Of a stretch of DNA of 64,000 bases, positions 25,010-34,570 are shown one piece after another. The DNA is from Denitrificimonas caeni (lineage in GTDB: Bacteria > Pseudomonadota > Gammaproteobacteria > Pseudomonadales > Pseudomonadaceae), in contig NZ_CAJHOA010000003.1 of NCBI RefSeq assembly GCF_905120345.1, forward strand, positions 62,001-126,000, in the 5' to 3' direction. A program made the position numbers and the translations under genes. Position 1 is the first letter of the stretch. Each line of letters opens with the position of its first letter. The notes under the pieces were generated by a model. That model worked only from the letters and a program-made list of their open reading frames with translations, was not told where the DNA came from and searched no databases.

Positions 25010-27931
25010 ATGTTGCATTATTATAATCCGAACACCCAAGATTACCAGCCAGGCACAAGCGCTCTGAACCCTGATTTTGACTATGGTACTGCGGCCAGTG
25101 TCTCGCAAACTCTGGTCTCGATTGCCGTTGATGGCCGTGCGATTACCGTTCCAGAAGGCACCTCAGTATTACGTGCCGCGGCACTGGCGGGCATCAATAT
25201 TCCCAAGCTCTGTGCTTCTGATAATCTCGAAGCTTTCGGTTCCTGTCGTCTCTGTGCGGTTGAGATTGAAGGCCGTCGTGGCTATCCAGCCTCCTGCACC
25301 ACACCCGTGGCGGAAGGCATGGCAGTCACCACACAAACTGGAAAATTAGCAAAACTGCGCCGCAATATTATGGAGTTGTACATCTCTGACCACCCACTAG
25401 ACTGTTTGACTTGCCCAGCCAATGGCAACTGCGAATTGCAAGACGTGGCCGGGGTGGTGGGTCTGCGCGAAGTGCGCTATGGCTTTGAGGGTGAAAATCA
25501 TCTGCATGCTGAAACTGACAGTTCCAATCCCTATTTTAGTTTTGATCCCAGTAAGTGCATTGTATGCTCCCGCTGTGTGCGAGCTTGTGAGGAAGTACAG
25601 GGCACTTTTGCTTTGACCATCGAAGGCCGAGGCTTTGCTTCAGTCGTGTCGGCGGGGCAGAGTGAAGACTTTATGGACTCCGAGTGTGTCTCGTGTGGTG
25701 CCTGCGTACAGGCTTGCCCGACCTCATCATTGATGGAGAAAAGCGTCATCGATGCCGGTCAGCCCGAGCATAGCGTCGTCACCACCTGTGCTTATTGTGG
25801 TGTTGGTTGCTCGTTCAAGGCTGAGATGAAAGGTGATCAGGTGGTGCGTATGGTGCCGTACAAAGGCGGCGACGCTAACCATGGACACTCCTGTGTTAAA
25901 GGCCGCTTCGCCTTCGGTTACGCCACTCACAAAGATCGCATCAAAGAACCGATGATCCGCGACTCGATTAATGACCCGTGGCAAGTCGTGTCTTGGGATG
26001 AAGCGTTAACGTTTGCGGCGAACAAGCTCAAAAGCATTCAGGCCCAGTACGGCCGTGAAAGTATTGGGGGTATTACGTCTTCGCGCTGTACTAACGAAGA
26101 AACCTATCTGGTCCAGAAGTTAGTACGGGCAGCATTCGGCAACAACAATACCGATACCTGCGCGCGGGTTTGTCACTCACCTACCGGTTATGGTTTGAAA
26201 ACTACGCTGGGTGAATCTGCGGGTACGCAAACATTCGATTCAGTCATGAAAGCTGACACCATTGTGGTGATCGGTGCCAACCCCACCGATGCACACCCCG
26301 TATTCGGGTCACTGATGCGCAAGCGTTTGCGTCAGGGTGCCAAGTTGATCGTGATTGATCCGCGTCGTATCGATGTCCTTAATACGCCGCATGGTGGTGA
26401 AGGTCTGCATCTGGCCCTGCGTCCAGGTACCAACGTAGCCATTGTCAACGCGCTGGCCTATGTGATTGTCAGCGAAGGGCTGGAAGATCAGGATTTTATC
26501 ACCAGCCGTTGTGATAATGAGGCGTACAACACATGGCGTACGTTTATCGCTGAAGAGCGAAATTCACCAGAAGCGACAGAAGGGGTGACGGGTGTACCGG
26601 CAGAAAAAGTACGCGAAGCAGCGCGGATTTATGCCCAAGCAGGTAACGGCGCGATCTATTACGGCCTTGGCGTGACCGAGCACAGCCAAGGTTCGACCAT
26701 GGTGATGGGTATTGCTAATCTGGCGTTAGCCACCGGTAACATTGGTCGCGAGGGCGGTGGTGTTAACCCACTACGTGGGCAGAATAACGTGCAAGGTTCC
26801 TGTGATATGGGCTCCTTCCCGCATGAGCTGCCGGGTTATCAGCATGTCAATGATTCAGAGGCACGTCATCGCTTTGAAGCAGTCTGGGGCGTGACTATTG
26901 ACGACGAGCCAGGTCTGCGTATTCCGAATATGTTTGATGCAGCCATTGCTGGTACCTTCAGAGCACTGTATGTACAAGGTGAAGATATTGCTCAATCAGA
27001 CCCTAATACGCATCACGTCGAAGCGGCGCTGAAATCTCTCGACTGCCTGATTGTGCAAGATATTTTTCTCAACGAGACAGCCAAGTTCGCTCACGTGCTG
27101 CTGCCCGGTTCGACCTTCTTGGAGAAAAACGGTACCTTTACTAACGCCGAACGTCGCATTAACCGCGTGCGTAAAGTGATGCAGCCGATCGCTGGTATGG
27201 AGGACTGGGAAGTCACTATGGCGTTGTCCAATGCCCTCGGTTACCCCATGCATTACAATCATCCATCGGAAATTATGGATGAAATTGCTGTGCTGACGCC
27301 GACATTCACTGGTGTCAGTTACGATAAGCTGGAGCAATTGGGCAGTATTCAATGGCCTTGTAATGACGAGAATCCAGACGGTACACCCACCATGCACACG
27401 ATTGATTTCCCTATCGGTAAAGGTCGGTTTGCAGTGACTGAGTACTTGGCCACTGAGGAACGCGCCACGCGCAGGTTCCCATTGCTGCTGACGACTGGAC
27501 GTATTCTGTCCCAGTATAACGTCGGCGCACAGACTCGGCGCACCAGTAATAGCGATTGGCACGAAGAAGATCTGTTGGAACTGCACCCTAGCGATGCTGA
27601 GTTGCGCGGAGTAAAAGACGGTGATTGGCTGGGTATCAGCAGTCGCGTTGGTCATACTGTATTGCGTGCCAAAATCAGCGAACGCATGTTACCCGGGGTG
27701 GTTTACACCACCTTCCATCATCCGGGTAGTGGTGCCAACGTGATCACCACCGACAACTCAGACTGGGCCACGAACTGCCCTGAGTACAAGGTGACTGCCG
27801 TGCAGGTGGAAGTTGTTAGCCAACCGTCGGAATGGCAACGCGATTTTAAGAGCTTCGACAAGCGCCAGCAAGCGTTGTTGGCACCGGCCATGCAGAATAG
27901 GGATAACGCCCATGCAGCATCTCTTAAATAA
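25010..27931 (+). CDS. fdsA: Formate dehydrogenase alpha subunit (molybdenum catalytic subunit)
   Basis: The 973-residue catalytic subunit oxidises formate to CO2 at a bis-MGD molybdenum centre. From N to C: a plant-type 2Fe-2S domain (GSCRLCAVEI), the His-3Cys cluster segment (HPLDCLTCPANGNC), two 4Fe-4S clusters (CIVCSRCVRAC and CVSCGACVQAC), the cluster next to the cofactor (CAYCGVGC) and the molybdopterin domains. The metal ligand is an ordinary cysteine, Cys388 in CARVCHSPTG, next to the catalytic His, so no selenocysteine is needed. GGAGG overlaps the fdsB end as the ribosome site. The C-terminal part has the usual molybdopterin dinucleotide-binding domain. Confidence 0.97.
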   Translation: MLHYYNPNTQDYQPGTSALNPDFDYGTAASVSQTLVSIAVDGRAITVPEGTSVLRAAALAGINIPKLCASDNLEAFGSCRLCAVEIEGRRGYPASCTTPVAEGMAVTTQTGKLAKLRRNIMELYISDHPLDCLTCPANGNCELQDVAGVVGLREVRYGFEGENHLHAETDSSNPYFSFDPSKCIVCSRCVRACEEVQGTFALTIEGRGFASVVSAGQSEDFMDSECVSCGACVQACPTSSLMEKSVIDAGQPEHSVVTTCAYCGVGCSFKAEMKGDQVVRMVPYKGGDANHGHSCVKGRFAFGYATHKDRIKEPMIRDSINDPWQVVSWDEALTFAANKLKSIQAQYGRESIGGITSSRCTNEETYLVQKLVRAAFGNNNTDTCARVCHSPTGYGLKTTLGESAGTQTFDSVMKADTIVVIGANPTDAHPVFGSLMRKRLRQGAKLIVIDPRRIDVLNTPHGGEGLHLALRPGTNVAIVNALAYVIVSEGLEDQDFITSRCDNEAYNTWRTFIAEERNSPEATEGVTGVPAEKVREAARIYAQAGNGAIYYGLGVTEHSQGSTMVMGIANLALATGNIGREGGGVNPLRGQNNVQGSCDMGSFPHELPGYQHVNDSEARHRFEAVWGVTIDDEPGLRIPNMFDAAIAGTFRALYVQGEDIAQSDPNTHHVEAALKSLDCLIVQDIFLNETAKFAHVLLPGSTFLEKNGTFTNAERRINRVRKVMQPIAGMEDWEVTMALSNALGYPMHYNHPSEIMDEIAVLTPTFTGVSYDKLEQLGSIQWPCNDENPDGTPTMHTIDFPIGKGRFAVTEYLATEERATRRFPLLLTTGRILSQYNVGAQTRRTSNSDWHEEDLLELHPSDAELRGVKDGDWLGISSRVGHTVLRAKISERMLPGVVYTTFHHPGSGANVITTDNSDWATNCPEYKVTAVQVEVVSQPSEWQRDFKSFDKRQQALLAPAMQNRDNAHAASLK

Positions 27932-28799
27932 CGTGGAACTGGCGACCATGGCCACTGCACCCACGGGCGACAGTTTACCGTCGCCCGTGTGTGAGCTACC
28001 GGTGGATGTGCGTGGTGGCATTCAGGACGCACCTTCTCATGACCGCGATAGCATCGCCGAAGAGATCCCCGTGGCTATGGTTTACAACGGCGTATCCCAC
28101 GCGGTGATGATGGCGTCGCCTTGCGATCTGGAAGACTTCGCTATGGGCTTCAGTCTGACTGAAGGTATTCTGCAGCGCCCAGAGCAGCTGTTCAGTATTG
28201 ACGTGCAGCCGCAGGATCATGGTATCGCCATCAATATGCATATCGCTGGTGATTGTTTCGTGCGTTTGAAAGAACAGCGACGCAATATGACCGGCCGCAC
28301 CGGTTGTGGGCTTTGTGGCACCGAGTCTCTTGCTCACGTGGTACGAGCCATACCTCAGGTCGCGCCGCAGCCGCTACCGTCTGATGAGGTGATTCAGCGT
28401 GCTTTGCGTCATTTGAAAAAACATCAACCCTTGCAAATACAGACTGGTGCCACCCACGGTGCGGCGTGGTGCACTAACGATGGTGAGATTGTATTGGCGC
28501 GTGAAGATGTGGGTCGCCATAACGCCTTAGACAAGCTGATCGGTGCGCGCATTGCTGCACAGGCTGATCAGCCCTTTGCGCAGGGCTTTGCGCTGATTTC
28601 CAGTCGGGCCAGTTTTGAGATGGTGCAGAAAAGCGCCAGTGTCGGTATTGGCACCTTAGTCGCGGTGTCTGCGCCTACCGCATTGGCTATCCGTGAGGCC
28701 TGTCATAGTGGTATGAATCTGATCGGCTTTGCCCGGCTCGGGCGCCACGTTATCTACACCCAGAGTGGTGAGTGTTCTGAGGAGAACGATTGTGAGTGA
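27912..28799 (+). CDS. fdhD: Formate dehydrogenase sulfurtransferase FdhD (FdsC)
   Basis: FdhD carries sulfur to the molybdenum cofactor and so activates formate dehydrogenase; in fds operons it is called FdsC. The 295-residue protein has the CGLCG sulfur-transfer motif in GRTGCGLCGTESL, and the EDVGRHNALDKLIG and SSRASFEMVQK segments of the family. The start is taken as ATG 27912, preceded by AGGGA, which overlaps the fdsA end by 20 bases; ATG 27948 is an alternative. The longer open frame from 27813 would overlap fdsA by 119 bases without support. Its end overlaps fdsD by eight bases. Confidence 0.94.
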   Translation: MQHLLNNVELATMATAPTGDSLPSPVCELPVDVRGGIQDAPSHDRDSIAEEIPVAMVYNGVSHAVMMASPCDLEDFAMGFSLTEGILQRPEQLFSIDVQPQDHGIAINMHIAGDCFVRLKEQRRNMTGRTGCGLCGTESLAHVVRAIPQVAPQPLPSDEVIQRALRHLKKHQPLQIQTGATHGAAWCTNDGEIVLAREDVGRHNALDKLIGARIAAQADQPFAQGFALISSRASFEMVQKSASVGIGTLVAVSAPTALAIREACHSGMNLIGFARLGRHVIYTQSGECSEENDCE

Positions 28800-29019
28800 T
28801 CAGCAACTAAACAACTTAATTAAAATGCTCGAGCAGATCATTGCCAATAACCTGCACCAGGGTGACAGCGAACACGTTGCGGCGGTTGCTGCTGACCACC
28901 TGCACAAGTTTTGGGCGCGCAGCATGAAGCAAATAATTGTTACCTATGCCAATGAAAACCCCACAGGACTGTCCGCCATCGCTAAACGGGCAATCGCGCA
29001 ACTGGATGTTAAAGTGTAA
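28792..29019 (+). CDS. fdsD: Formate dehydrogenase delta subunit
   Basis: A 75-residue protein of the FdsD family, needed for assembly or stability of the soluble formate dehydrogenase. The family pattern is visible: a start helix with NNLIKMLEQIIANN, then VAAVAADHLHKFWARSMKQII with the conserved DHLxKFW core, and a C-terminal helix. The start is a GTG at 28792, with GAGGAG a few bases upstream inside the fdhD end. It is the last gene of the operon; an inverted repeat follows the stop. Confidence 0.92.
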   Translation: MSDQQLNNLIKMLEQIIANNLHQGDSEHVAAVAADHLHKFWARSMKQIIVTYANENPTGLSAIAKRAIAQLDVKV

Positions 29020-29037
29020 AACTATCCAGTCTGTATG

Positions 29038-29078
29038 TTGGGCATCATAACCGAGTGCCAGTGCGTTATGATGCCCAA
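29038..29078. repeat. 14-bp perfect inverted repeat after the fds operon
   Basis: TTGGGCATCATAAC at 29038-29051 and GTTATGATGCCCAA at 29065-29078 pair perfectly around a 13-base loop, 18 bases after the fdsD stop. There is no T run, so it may stabilise the 3' end of the operon transcript or act as a weak terminator. The following 286 bases to the next gene show no gene or other structure. Confidence 0.7.
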
Positions 29079-29364
29079 AAGTCATAGAGGATCGATGCGA
29101 TGATTTCTTGTGGTCAGCATGACCCGCTAGAAATAGTGTGCATGTTTCGATTTTCTACTCAACGAACGATGAGGTCGGCTGTGGTTATTGAGCCTGTGAG
29201 CCGAGCCTGTAAATAACTCTATGTAACTCGCCATTTGTGCCTGCTTCCACTCACGACGTCAATGCGTCATAAAATAAAACAATCTCATTCATTTGCTTGA
29301 TTGCTTGGGCACGCTGCAATCAAGTACGCTGCGATAACTGAAGAGCTTCGCTGAGTGTGACCTT

Positions 29365-29793
29365 ATGAGCCATTCAAACTTGATTAAATTGTTGACCTAC
29401 TTGGGCACCTCTCCATTCTTTTTAGCCATTTACATCAGCATATCCAATCAGCTCTTTTTAGGCGTTGATGGTACTCAATGGTTCTTAACCTATGGATTGG
29501 TTATCTTAAGTTTTATGGCCGGCACCTTGTGGGGCCAAGTGATGAGGGATAGCCTCAAGGTTAAACGCATTGCGTTGGCTACCAATGCTATAACACTGGC
29601 TGCTTGGTTTGCCTTTCTATTAGCTGCTCCGTCTATCGCATTACTGATCGTCGCGTTGGGGTTTATCGCGCTTTATGTGCTGGAGTTATTTGTGCTGAGT
29701 CATATCAGTCGGCCTGATTATTATATTGGCTTGCGATTAAGAGTGACTGCGTTAGTGTTGGTTGCGCATGGGGTGATGTTCTTGCAGGTTTAA
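29365..29793 (+). CDS. DUF3429 family membrane protein
   Basis: A 142-residue inner-membrane protein with about four or five membrane spans. The pattern fits DUF3429: LLTYLGTSPFFLAI at the start, and the YGLVILSFMAGTLWG segment near residue 50. The function of the family is unknown. It lies 32 bases before the DUF2254 gene and may be cotranscribed with it. Nothing ties it to the fds operon. Confidence 0.8.
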   Translation: MSHSNLIKLLTYLGTSPFFLAIYISISNQLFLGVDGTQWFLTYGLVILSFMAGTLWGQVMRDSLKVKRIALATNAITLAAWFAFLLAAPSIALLIVALGFIALYVLELFVLSHISRPDYYIGLRLRVTALVLVAHGVMFLQV

Positions 29794-29825
29794 GGCGGTT
29801 ACCATTGATAATCGAGGAAGGAAAA

Positions 29826-31109
29826 ATGGGTGATCGATTAAGGTTTTTTATAAACCGTATACGCGAACGGTTATGGATTAAACCGCTTGTGATGTCTGTG
29901 TTGTCAGCCGTTATCGTATTCCTTGTAAAGGTATTGGATATTGAAGAAATCGGTCAATTTGTTCCGAGAGTGACTCAAGACTCCATAGAAACATTGCTGA
30001 CGATTCTCTCCGGCAGTATGTTGATGATCGCCACTTTTGCCGTCGGTTCGATGGTTGCTGCCTATTCTTCTGCGAGTAATAACGCGACACCACGTGCGTT
30101 TTCTTTGATTATCTCCGACGACGTTTCCCAGAATGCTCTGTCCACCTTTATTGGTGCTTTTATCTACAGCGTTGTCGCACTTATTGCGATGAAGAATGGT
30201 TACTACGGTACAGCTGGACGTTTCGTACTCTTTGTTTTGACGGTGCTTATTCTCATCATTGTGATTGTGACCTTTGTCAGGTGGGTTGATCGTATTGCTC
30301 GGCTTGGGCGGCTCAAGGGAACAATTAATAAGGTTGAGGCGGCAACCGCTTCCGCATTTAAGCGCAGGCGTCACGCACCCACTCTGGGCGGTGTGCCTGC
30401 TTGGCGACAACCTACGCATGGCAGTCAGGTTATTTATGGGACGACCATTGGCTCTGTGCAACAGGTCAATGTTACGGCCTTACAGGCCTGTGCCGAAAAA
30501 CTACAAGTACGCATCACTTTGACAGCTTTGCCGGGTACATTTTCCGCTCCGGGACGGGCGTTAGCTTTTATTACTCGAGATTCTAGCGGCGCGGCGGATC
30601 TCGATATCAGTCAGATCGCCAAAGCTTTTCTTATCGGTGATGATAGAAAATTTGAGGAAGACCCTCGTTTTGGTCTGGTTGTTCTTTCTGAAATCGCCGG
30701 ACGAGCTTTGTCACCCGCGGTGAATGATCCAGGCACCGCAATTTACATTATTGGCGTTTTTGTGCGACTTTTTGCGTTGTGGTGCGAGCCGATTGAAGAA
30801 GGTGACCGACAAGAGGGTGACAATGATCGCGTCGAGGTACCGGAGATATCTGTACAGGACATGTTTGATGATGCCTTCACCGCCATCGCTCGTGACGGAG
30901 CCAGTACCGTAGAAGTAGCGGGTCGCCTGCAAAAGGCATTTGAATCACTGGCATTTGTTGGCGATTCTGCGATGCGTGATGCCGCACTGCGTCATGCCCG
31001 TATGGCATTGGCCAGAGCAGAAAAAGCCTTGCAACTTCCCGAAGACCTGCAGATCGTAAGAGAACTGGCTGGTTTTGCTAATGAAGTTCAGCTGCATGAG
31101 CGACTGTAA
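29826..31109 (+). CDS. DUF2254 family membrane protein
   Basis: A 427-residue protein with four membrane spans in the first 165 residues (around 20-40, 60-82, 108-127 and 135-155) and a cytoplasmic remainder. The DUF2254 signatures are present: LTILSGSMLMIATFAVGSMV, SPAVNDPGTA and the AGRALSPA segment. The function is unknown; a mechanosensitive or ion-related role has been suggested only from shape. The start is ATG 29826 with GAGGAAGGA before it; an upstream ATT or ATG at 29805 has no good ribosome site. Confidence 0.85.
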   Translation: MGDRLRFFINRIRERLWIKPLVMSVLSAVIVFLVKVLDIEEIGQFVPRVTQDSIETLLTILSGSMLMIATFAVGSMVAAYSSASNNATPRAFSLIISDDVSQNALSTFIGAFIYSVVALIAMKNGYYGTAGRFVLFVLTVLILIIVIVTFVRWVDRIARLGRLKGTINKVEAATASAFKRRRHAPTLGGVPAWRQPTHGSQVIYGTTIGSVQQVNVTALQACAEKLQVRITLTALPGTFSAPGRALAFITRDSSGAADLDISQIAKAFLIGDDRKFEEDPRFGLVVLSEIAGRALSPAVNDPGTAIYIIGVFVRLFALWCEPIEEGDRQEGDNDRVEVPEISVQDMFDDAFTAIARDGASTVEVAGRLQKAFESLAFVGDSAMRDAALRHARMALARAEKALQLPEDLQIVRELAGFANEVQLHERL

Positions 31110-31262
31110 TGGCTGCTCTCACACTGGCGTAAGTCCGCAGAGCTTGGCGATCTAGGCTCGCTTGTTTATTGAGAGAGGCGGCTGAGCTGTTGCACTGTAG
31201 GGGTATGGACGGTGCTGAGTGGATGGTCTATAGGTTGATTGGATGGTTTTTAGGAGATTGCT

Positions 31263-31559
31263 ATGATCGAAAAATACAGTCAAAGCGCGATAAGTACGGC
31301 GCTTAAAGAGCTCAATAAAGAGACTGATAATTCGTGGAGTATTAAGGACGAAAAGTTATTCAAAGCGTTCAAGTTCTCTGATTTTGTCTCAGCATTTGCT
31401 TTTATGACACAAGTAGCGTTGCTGGCGGAGAAGGCCAATCATCATCCGGAGTGGAGCAATATCTATAACAAGGTATTTATAAGTTTAACCACCCATGATG
31501 TTGGTGGATTATCAAAGAGAGATTTTGAGTTAGCAGATGAAATATCAAAATTAATTTAA
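31263..31559 (+). CDS. phhB: Pterin-4a-carbinolamine dehydratase
   Basis: A 98-residue protein of the PCD/DCoH family that dehydrates 4a-hydroxy-tetrahydropterin. The active-site pattern is intact: [16 protein letters not shown] with both His, then [17 protein letters not shown]. The N-terminal part is a little divergent. A phenylalanine hydroxylase gene, the usual partner, is not in the window, so it may recycle pterins for a distant enzyme or have one of the proposed cofactor-linked roles of solitary PCDs. TTTTAGGAG precedes the ATG. Confidence 0.9.
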   Translation: MIEKYSQSAISTALKELNKETDNSWSIKDEKLFKAFKFSDFVSAFAFMTQVALLAEKANHHPEWSNIYNKVFISLTTHDVGGLSKRDFELADEISKLI

Positions 31560-31610
31560 CCATAGACTCAACTGCGCTGACAGAGTCTGCGTTTACTGAG
31601 GAGCGAAATA

Positions 31611-32153
31611 ATGCTTCCTTTTTATACCGTAGGTCATTCGACACGCACGATCGAAGCGTTCGTCGAACTGCTGCAGGCCGCCGATGTGACACTTGTCATC
31701 GACATCCGCACAATTCCAAAATCTCGTACCAATCCACAATATAACCAAGACAGGTTACCTGAGCGCTTGGCCGCGTTCAAAATCGATTATGAATATATAG
31801 CAGAGTTAGGCGGTCTGCGTAGCAAGAGCAAAGCGGTTCAGGCAGATTTAAACGGTTTTTGGAATAATCAGAGCTTTCATAATTATGCTGATTACACGCT
31901 GACGGAGCCGTTTCGTAACGGTCTCGCACAGGTGATTCGGTTGGGGCGGCAGCAGCGCTGCGCGATGATGTGTTCCGAGGCGGTGTGGTGGCGTTGCCAT
32001 CGACGAATCGTTGCCGATCATCTGCTTGCGCGTGGCGAGAGCGTCTTTCATCTGGTGGGTAAAGACAAAATTGATCCGGCAAAACTAACTGAAGGTGCAC
32101 GAGTCGAGGATGATGGTGCGGTGATTTATCCGGCTGATACAACAGAAAAGTAA
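31611..32153 (+). CDS. DUF488 family protein, long form
   Basis: A 180-residue cytoplasmic protein. The DUF488 pattern is clear: FYTVGHSTRTIEAFVELL, VIDIRTIPKSRTNPQYN, AELGGLR and the CSEAVWWRCHRRIVAD motif with paired Cys and a His-Arg. The family is related in fold to nucleotide- or metal-dependent enzymes but its reaction is not known to me. A shorter DUF488 protein of the YeaO type lies 1.8 kb downstream. Confidence 0.88.
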   Translation: MLPFYTVGHSTRTIEAFVELLQAADVTLVIDIRTIPKSRTNPQYNQDRLPERLAAFKIDYEYIAELGGLRSKSKAVQADLNGFWNNQSFHNYADYTLTEPFRNGLAQVIRLGRQQRCAMMCSEAVWWRCHRRIVADHLLARGESVFHLVGKDKIDPAKLTEGARVEDDGAVIYPADTTEK

Positions 32154-32257
32154 GCGATTGAAGACCGCTCATGACTCGTCATTATCTGCTTAACTCAATG
32201 CGCGCCTAACACACAGAACGCCAACGGCAGAGCACCGTTGTCGCCTGTCTGTTTTTT

Positions 32258-32671
32258 CTATTTAAAGGCTGATGTATCAACTGTTATGCCTTGCTCTTTG
32301 AAAATCTCTTTGGCAACGCTTAACGCATTCAACACGCTGGGGAATCCGGTATAGGGGATCAGGTGCATTATGCAACCGACGATCTCCTCCGGTGTTAAGC
32401 CGACTGTCAGCCCTGTCTTAATATGCATCCCAACTTGAGGTCGGCCTTGAGCAACCAGTGCTGTAATAGTAGTCAGCACTTTTTGTTTGTTGTCCAAGCC
32501 TGGGCGTGAATAAATTTCGCCAAAAGCAAACTCAACAACATATTTGCTTAAATCAGGTGCAATGTCTTTAAATGCTTCACCGATATCCATTGCGCCGGTT
32601 GGATTATCATCAGGTGAGGCGGTCAACTCTTGAATTTTGTTGATGCCTTTTTGGTACAGATCGTCTGCCAC
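32258..32671 (-). CDS. Carboxymuconolactone decarboxylase-like (AhpD-fold) protein
   Basis: A 137-residue all-helical protein of the carboxymuconolactone decarboxylase family, of the short YurZ-like kind. The segments KQKVLTTITALVAQGRPQVGMHIKTGL (split here) and MHLIPYTGFPSVLNALSVAKE match the family. The CxxC pair of peroxidase-type AhpD is absent, so disulfide chemistry is not expected. The start is a GTG at 32669-32671 on the minus strand, preceded by AGGGGA. The physiological role is unknown. A small hairpin at 32222-32240 lies beyond its end. Confidence 0.85.
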   Translation of the reverse strand: MADDLYQKGINKIQELTASPDDNPTGAMDIGEAFKDIAPDLSKYVVEFAFGEIYSRPGLDNKQKVLTTITALVAQGRPQVGMHIKTGLTVGLTPEEIVGCIMHLIPYTGFPSVLNALSVAKEIFKEQGITVDTSAFK

Positions 32672-33187
32672 TTTAAAGTTTCCCCTGGTTTTTTGATTGT
32701 GATGCTGAAGAGCGTGGTTAAGGCTCGATCAGTCAATGCTGATCAGCAGACTACCTAAAAAATATGCGCTTTTATAGGGTCGAGGATTTAAGCATGCCAT
32801 GCTGACCCATCGGATAGTTAAGTTGAAAGATGTTGGCTGACGCACAGCCCGCTTATTCGTGGTTTTTTCTTGAGCCATGTCACTGAAGGTTACTGGGTTG
32901 ATATTAATCAAGTGAGCGGCGTGCTGAGTACAGAATAAATCTATCTTCTCTTGAGTTTTCTCTGGGTTTGCAGTACTTCTATTCTTAGCAGTACAGTAAA
33001 AAAACCTCGGGAAGACAGCTGTCTCAGTAGAAAGGGTTGATACACCCTCAGCTGGCTGCATTTCCCTCAGGTCAGTTGCACTATTAATGGCTCGCAAGGC
33101 GTTCAGACCGGTTTTACCGGTTGGCTTGGTTCAATGTTCGGTCGCTTTGTAGGCTATAACTACAACATGAGCAAAGAGGATTTGACC
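32672..33187. other. Gene-free stretch between two divergent genes
   Basis: The 516 bases between the CMD-like gene and the reductase gene hold no credible gene; the minus-strand open frame at 32729-33097 has no recognisable content or ribosome site. Divergent promoters must lie here. No clear palindrome or riboswitch-like structure was seen. Confidence 0.5.
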
Positions 33188-33910
33188 ATGCCAGTCTATA
33201 CCGTAAAATTAGTAAGCAGAGAAGAAATCGCTGATGGAACCATGGCGTTCTATTTTGAAAAGCCGCAAGGGTTTAGCCATAAAGCAGGCCAATATGCTGA
33301 TCTCACTCTGATCAATCCTAGCGAAACCGATTCTGAAGGTAACATTCGTACCTTTACCCTGGCGAATGCGCCTTATGAAGATGCGCTAATGTTTGCTACG
33401 CGGATGCGAGATAGCGCATTCAAGCGCGTATTAAAAACCATGCCGCTTGGCACTGAAATCACCTTAGATGCTCCGCACGGTTCGTTTACTCTGCACAATA
33501 AAGACAGTGTTCCCGCTGTGTTTCTTACTGGTGGCATCGGACTGACGCCGGCTAGAAGTATTATTCTGCAAGCCGCACGGGACAAACTTGCGCATAAGAT
33601 CTTTCTCTTCGACTCCAATAAAAGACCGGAAGATGCCGTGTTTTTAGATGAGTTGTTGGACGCCCAAAAGACCAATCCCAACTACACCTTTGTGGGCACG
33701 ATGACGCAGATGGATAAATCAAATTGCGCTTGGGAGGGAGAGACGGGATTTATCAACGAAGACATGCTGTTGAAATACATTGATGATCTGACGGTTCCCA
33801 TTTACTACCTTGCCGGCCCGCGAGCAATGGTGCATGCGATGCTGGAAATGCTGATGAAAGCCGGTGTCGACGACGACAATATCCGCACTGAGGAGTTTTC
33901 CGGCTATTGA
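33188..33910 (+). CDS. FAD/NAD(P)-binding oxidoreductase (ferredoxin-NADP reductase fold)
   Basis: A 240-residue protein with the two-domain ferredoxin reductase fold. The flavin domain has KAGQYADLTL and RTFTLANAPYED; the nucleotide domain has VFLTGGIGLTPARSI, FDSNKRPEDAVFLDEL and YYLAGPRAMV near the end. No 2Fe-2S or heme domain is attached, so the electron partner is separate and unknown. The start is ATG 33188, with AGAGGA seven bases upstream; ATGs at 33134 and 33167 are less well placed. It lies 20 bases before a YeaO-type DUF488 gene and is probably cotranscribed with it. Confidence 0.88.
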   Translation: MPVYTVKLVSREEIADGTMAFYFEKPQGFSHKAGQYADLTLINPSETDSEGNIRTFTLANAPYEDALMFATRMRDSAFKRVLKTMPLGTEITLDAPHGSFTLHNKDSVPAVFLTGGIGLTPARSIILQAARDKLAHKIFLFDSNKRPEDAVFLDELLDAQKTNPNYTFVGTMTQMDKSNCAWEGETGFINEDMLLKYIDDLTVPIYYLAGPRAMVHAMLEMLMKAGVDDDNIRTEEFSGY

Positions 33911-33930
33911 GGTTAAGTTAGGGGTGTGAC

Positions 33931-34281
33931 ATGGACATCAAAATAAAACGAGTCTATGCCGAGCCGAGCGACGAGGATGGGCGGCGCATTCTCGTTGATC
34001 GGCTTTGGCCGCGAGGTCTGACCAAGGAAAAAGCTCGTGTTGACCTGTGGCTCAAAGAGATTGCGCCCAGTACCGAACTGCGTAAATGGTTTGCTCATGA
34101 CCCAAGCAAATGGGACGAGTTTCAGAAACACTACCTAAGCGAACTTAAAGAGAATAAAGACGCCATCCAAGCCTTAAAAGACGCGCTGAAAAAAGGCAGA
34201 GTTACCCTGGTCTATGGCGCCAAGGATCAAGAGCATAACGATGCAGTGGTGATCCAGAAAAATAGCGGGTTATTTACTTAG
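33931..34281 (+). CDS. DUF488 family protein, short YeaO-like form
   Basis: A 116-residue protein that matches E. coli YeaO in length and motifs: [46 protein letters not shown] and VTLVYGAKD. The function is unknown; the conserved Arg, Trp and Asp residues suggest an enzyme or ligand-binding role. It follows the reductase gene closely, which suggests shared control. Confidence 0.9.
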   Translation: MDIKIKRVYAEPSDEDGRRILVDRLWPRGLTKEKARVDLWLKEIAPSTELRKWFAHDPSKWDEFQKHYLSELKENKDAIQALKDALKKGRVTLVYGAKDQEHNDAVVIQKNSGLFT

Positions 34282-34570
34282 TCAAAGAACGAGGTACCTA
34301 CAAAAGATAGGCGAAAGTTTAGGTCTGCTCCCTGGTAACGAAGGTCGCTAAGGTCGAATATCATGTTCAGTGGGCTTGTCCTGCTCTCCATGGACGCTTT
34401 AGATTGCCAGCTCGCGGCGCATAAGTAGCCACAGTCAAAACACTAACGATGATGCTCATCATCTGCGCGCCGTTGTTTGCCTGAACATTAAAAATGAGTT
34501 GCTATATAGTTCACTCAATCTGAGTTCTGTCATTTTGACTGTTAGGCAATCTACTGGGTGCGAGTTAAAT

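Noticed and set aside
25010-27931. Selenocysteine in the formate dehydrogenase
   Set aside because: The molybdenum-ligand codon at 26171-26173 is TGT for cysteine and no in-frame TGA interrupts the gene.
32729-33097. A 122-residue minus-strand frame in the gap upstream of the reductase gene
   Set aside because: No family pattern, no ribosome site and poor composition.
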